A DNA stretch of 34,367 nt from Pseudomonadota bacterium. GTDB taxonomy: Bacteria; Pseudomonadota; Alphaproteobacteria; Reyranellales; Reyranellaceae. A program made the position numbers and the translations under genes. Shown piece after piece: positions 33,570 to 34,367 of the stretch (position 1 is its first letter; the number at the start of each line of letters is the position of its first letter). The stretch is taken from assembly GCA_018240685.1 (NCBI GenBank), contig JAFEFG010000050.1, positions 1-34,367 of the forward strand, given 5' to 3'. Under the pieces are notes generated by a model. That model made no database searches and was not told where the DNA came from. It saw only the letters and a list, made by a program, of their open reading frames with translations.

Positions 33570-34367
33570 TCAGGCCGCGGCGCCGGCGTGGCGGAACAGC
33601 CAGTCTCGAAAGGCCTCAAAGCCCCTATCCGGGTCCTGCCCCTTGCGCCGGACGATGTGGAAGCTGCGCGAAAGCACCGCCCCGGCAACCGGCAGGCGAA
33701 CGAGACGGCCATTCGCCAGATAGGGGCGGACGAGCGGATCGAGCCCGATGGCGACGCCCATCCCGGCCGCCGACGCTTCATAGACAAGCTGGAGATTGTC
33801 GTAGCTCTTGTACGAAGCCGGCGCGAATGCACCGCCGACGAGACGGAACCATTCGGGCCAGAAGTCGGGCTGATGAGTCGAGCCGACAAGGGTGTGCCGC
33901 AGAAGATCCCGCGGCCGTTCGATGCGGCCCTTTCCGGCCAGGAATGCCGGACTGGCAACAGGATAGGCCTCGATCGGCAGGAAGCGCCGACTCACTAGCC
34001 CCGGCCACGGCCCGCGCCCCAGCCGGATGGCACAATCGAGATCCTGACGCGCCTCGAGGTCCACGAAGTCCGCCGACGTCTCGAGCTCGATCTCCCTCCC
34101 GGGCAGGCGGGCGCGACGGGCCGCCAGCCTCGGCAGCAGCCAGTTGGCGGCAAACGTGGGAATGACGCTGATCCTGAACGGCCGCCGCGTCGCGCTCACT
34201 GCCGCCGCCGTCGCCTTCTGCAGGGCATCCCACGCCGGGCCGAGGTCCGCGAAATACTTCTCTCCCGCCGCCGTCAGCGCCAGCCCGCGCGGCAAGCGAT
34301 GGAAAAGCTGCACACCGAGATGCCGTTCCAGGATCTGCACCCTGCGGCTCACCGCAGGCACGGTGAT
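33570..34367 (-). CDS. LysR-family transcriptional regulator (N-terminus cut by window end)
   Basis: 265 residues are visible; the frame is open to the window edge. The second half of the winged-helix domain is present (ITVPAVSRRVQILERHLGVQ, then LFHRLPRGLALTAAG), so about 30-35 N-terminal residues are missing. The effector-binding domain follows from about residue 65 (RISVIPTFAANWLLPRLA, DLDCAIRLGRGPWPGL, AASAAGMGVAIGLDPLVRPY is only approximate as read). The sequence resembles the GcvA-type branch of LysR proteins. It is encoded before the GST gene on the same strand; LysR regulators often control neighbouring genes, and the GST is one candidate target. The ligand is unknown. Confidence 0.88.
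   Translation of the reverse strand: MTVPAVSRRVQILERHLGVQLFHRLPRGLALTAAGEKYFADLGPAWDALQKATAAAVSATRRPFRISVIPTFAANWLLPRLAARRARLPGREIELETSADFVDLEARQDLDCAIRLGRGPWPGLVSRRFLPIEAYPVASPAFLAGKGRIERPRDLLRHTLVGSTHQPDFWPEWFRLVGGAFAPASYKSYDNLQLVYEASAAGMGVAIGLDPLVRPYLANGRLVRLPVAGAVLSRSFHIVRRKGQDPDRGFEAFRDWLFRHAGAAA

Overview
The window is dense, high-GC bacterial chromosome (genes on both strands, short gaps, strong G/C third-position bias). The gene families suggest an alphaproteobacterium with a large catabolic genome (Rhizobiales/Rhodospirillales type): many SDRs, acyl-CoA enzymes, a TAXI-type TRAP transporter with a DUF3394 tail, Tat-dependent secreted proteins, a DUF4239 protein and RcnB-like proteins. 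The genus cannot be fixed from the sequence alone. I saw no tRNA, rRNA, CRISPR array, transposase or phage gene.

Layout. 1-5910: the end of an allophanate hydrolase gene, a Tat-exported PhoD-type phosphatase, an SDR, an FMN-dependent 2-hydroxyacid dehydrogenase, and an orphan family-5 solute-binding protein. 5918-17671: an acyl-CoA and redox block. It has an SDR in an operon with a single-chain acyl-CoA carboxylase (BC-BCCP-CT in one chain), a small flavodoxin-like protein, a pair of adjacent acyl-CoA dehydrogenases plus an SDR, a DOPA-dioxygenase-like protein with a CinA C-terminal protein, another SDR, a crotonase and a 3-hydroxyacyl-CoA dehydrogenase. 17765-19241: two divergent membrane-protein genes. 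19326-21077: an RhlE-type DEAD-box helicase with an extreme His/Arg/Glu-rich tail and a clear terminator. 21428-23633: an EamA transporter, an SDR and a GFA/CENP-V zinc protein.

23630-30650 is the most system-like part. All genes are on the minus strand, in this order: RpiR/MurR-type regulator, class III aminotransferase (ATGA-coupled to the regulator), TAXI solute-binding protein, fused TRAP permease with DUF3394, and two tandem RcnB-like secreted or membrane-anchored proteins sharing a CPxGLxKKxxGCxPP motif. This reads as an uptake-and-transamination operon for an unidentified amine or amino-acid-like compound. It has candidate operator repeats at its head and a strong inverted repeat between the binding-protein and permease genes.

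30718-34367: an epoxide-hydrolase-like alpha/beta hydrolase divergent from a second crotonase, then a glutathione transferase and a LysR regulator cut by the window end.

How the genes may work together: the 5.9-17.7 kb block has most activities of a beta-oxidation-like route (acyl-CoA dehydrogenation, crotonase chemistry, 3-hydroxyacyl oxidation, carboxylation, several alcohol/ketone SDRs), but no CoA ligase or thiolase lies in the window. Both crotonases lack the two canonical hydratase glutamates, so the route is probably not plain fatty-acid oxidation. The substrate is unknown.
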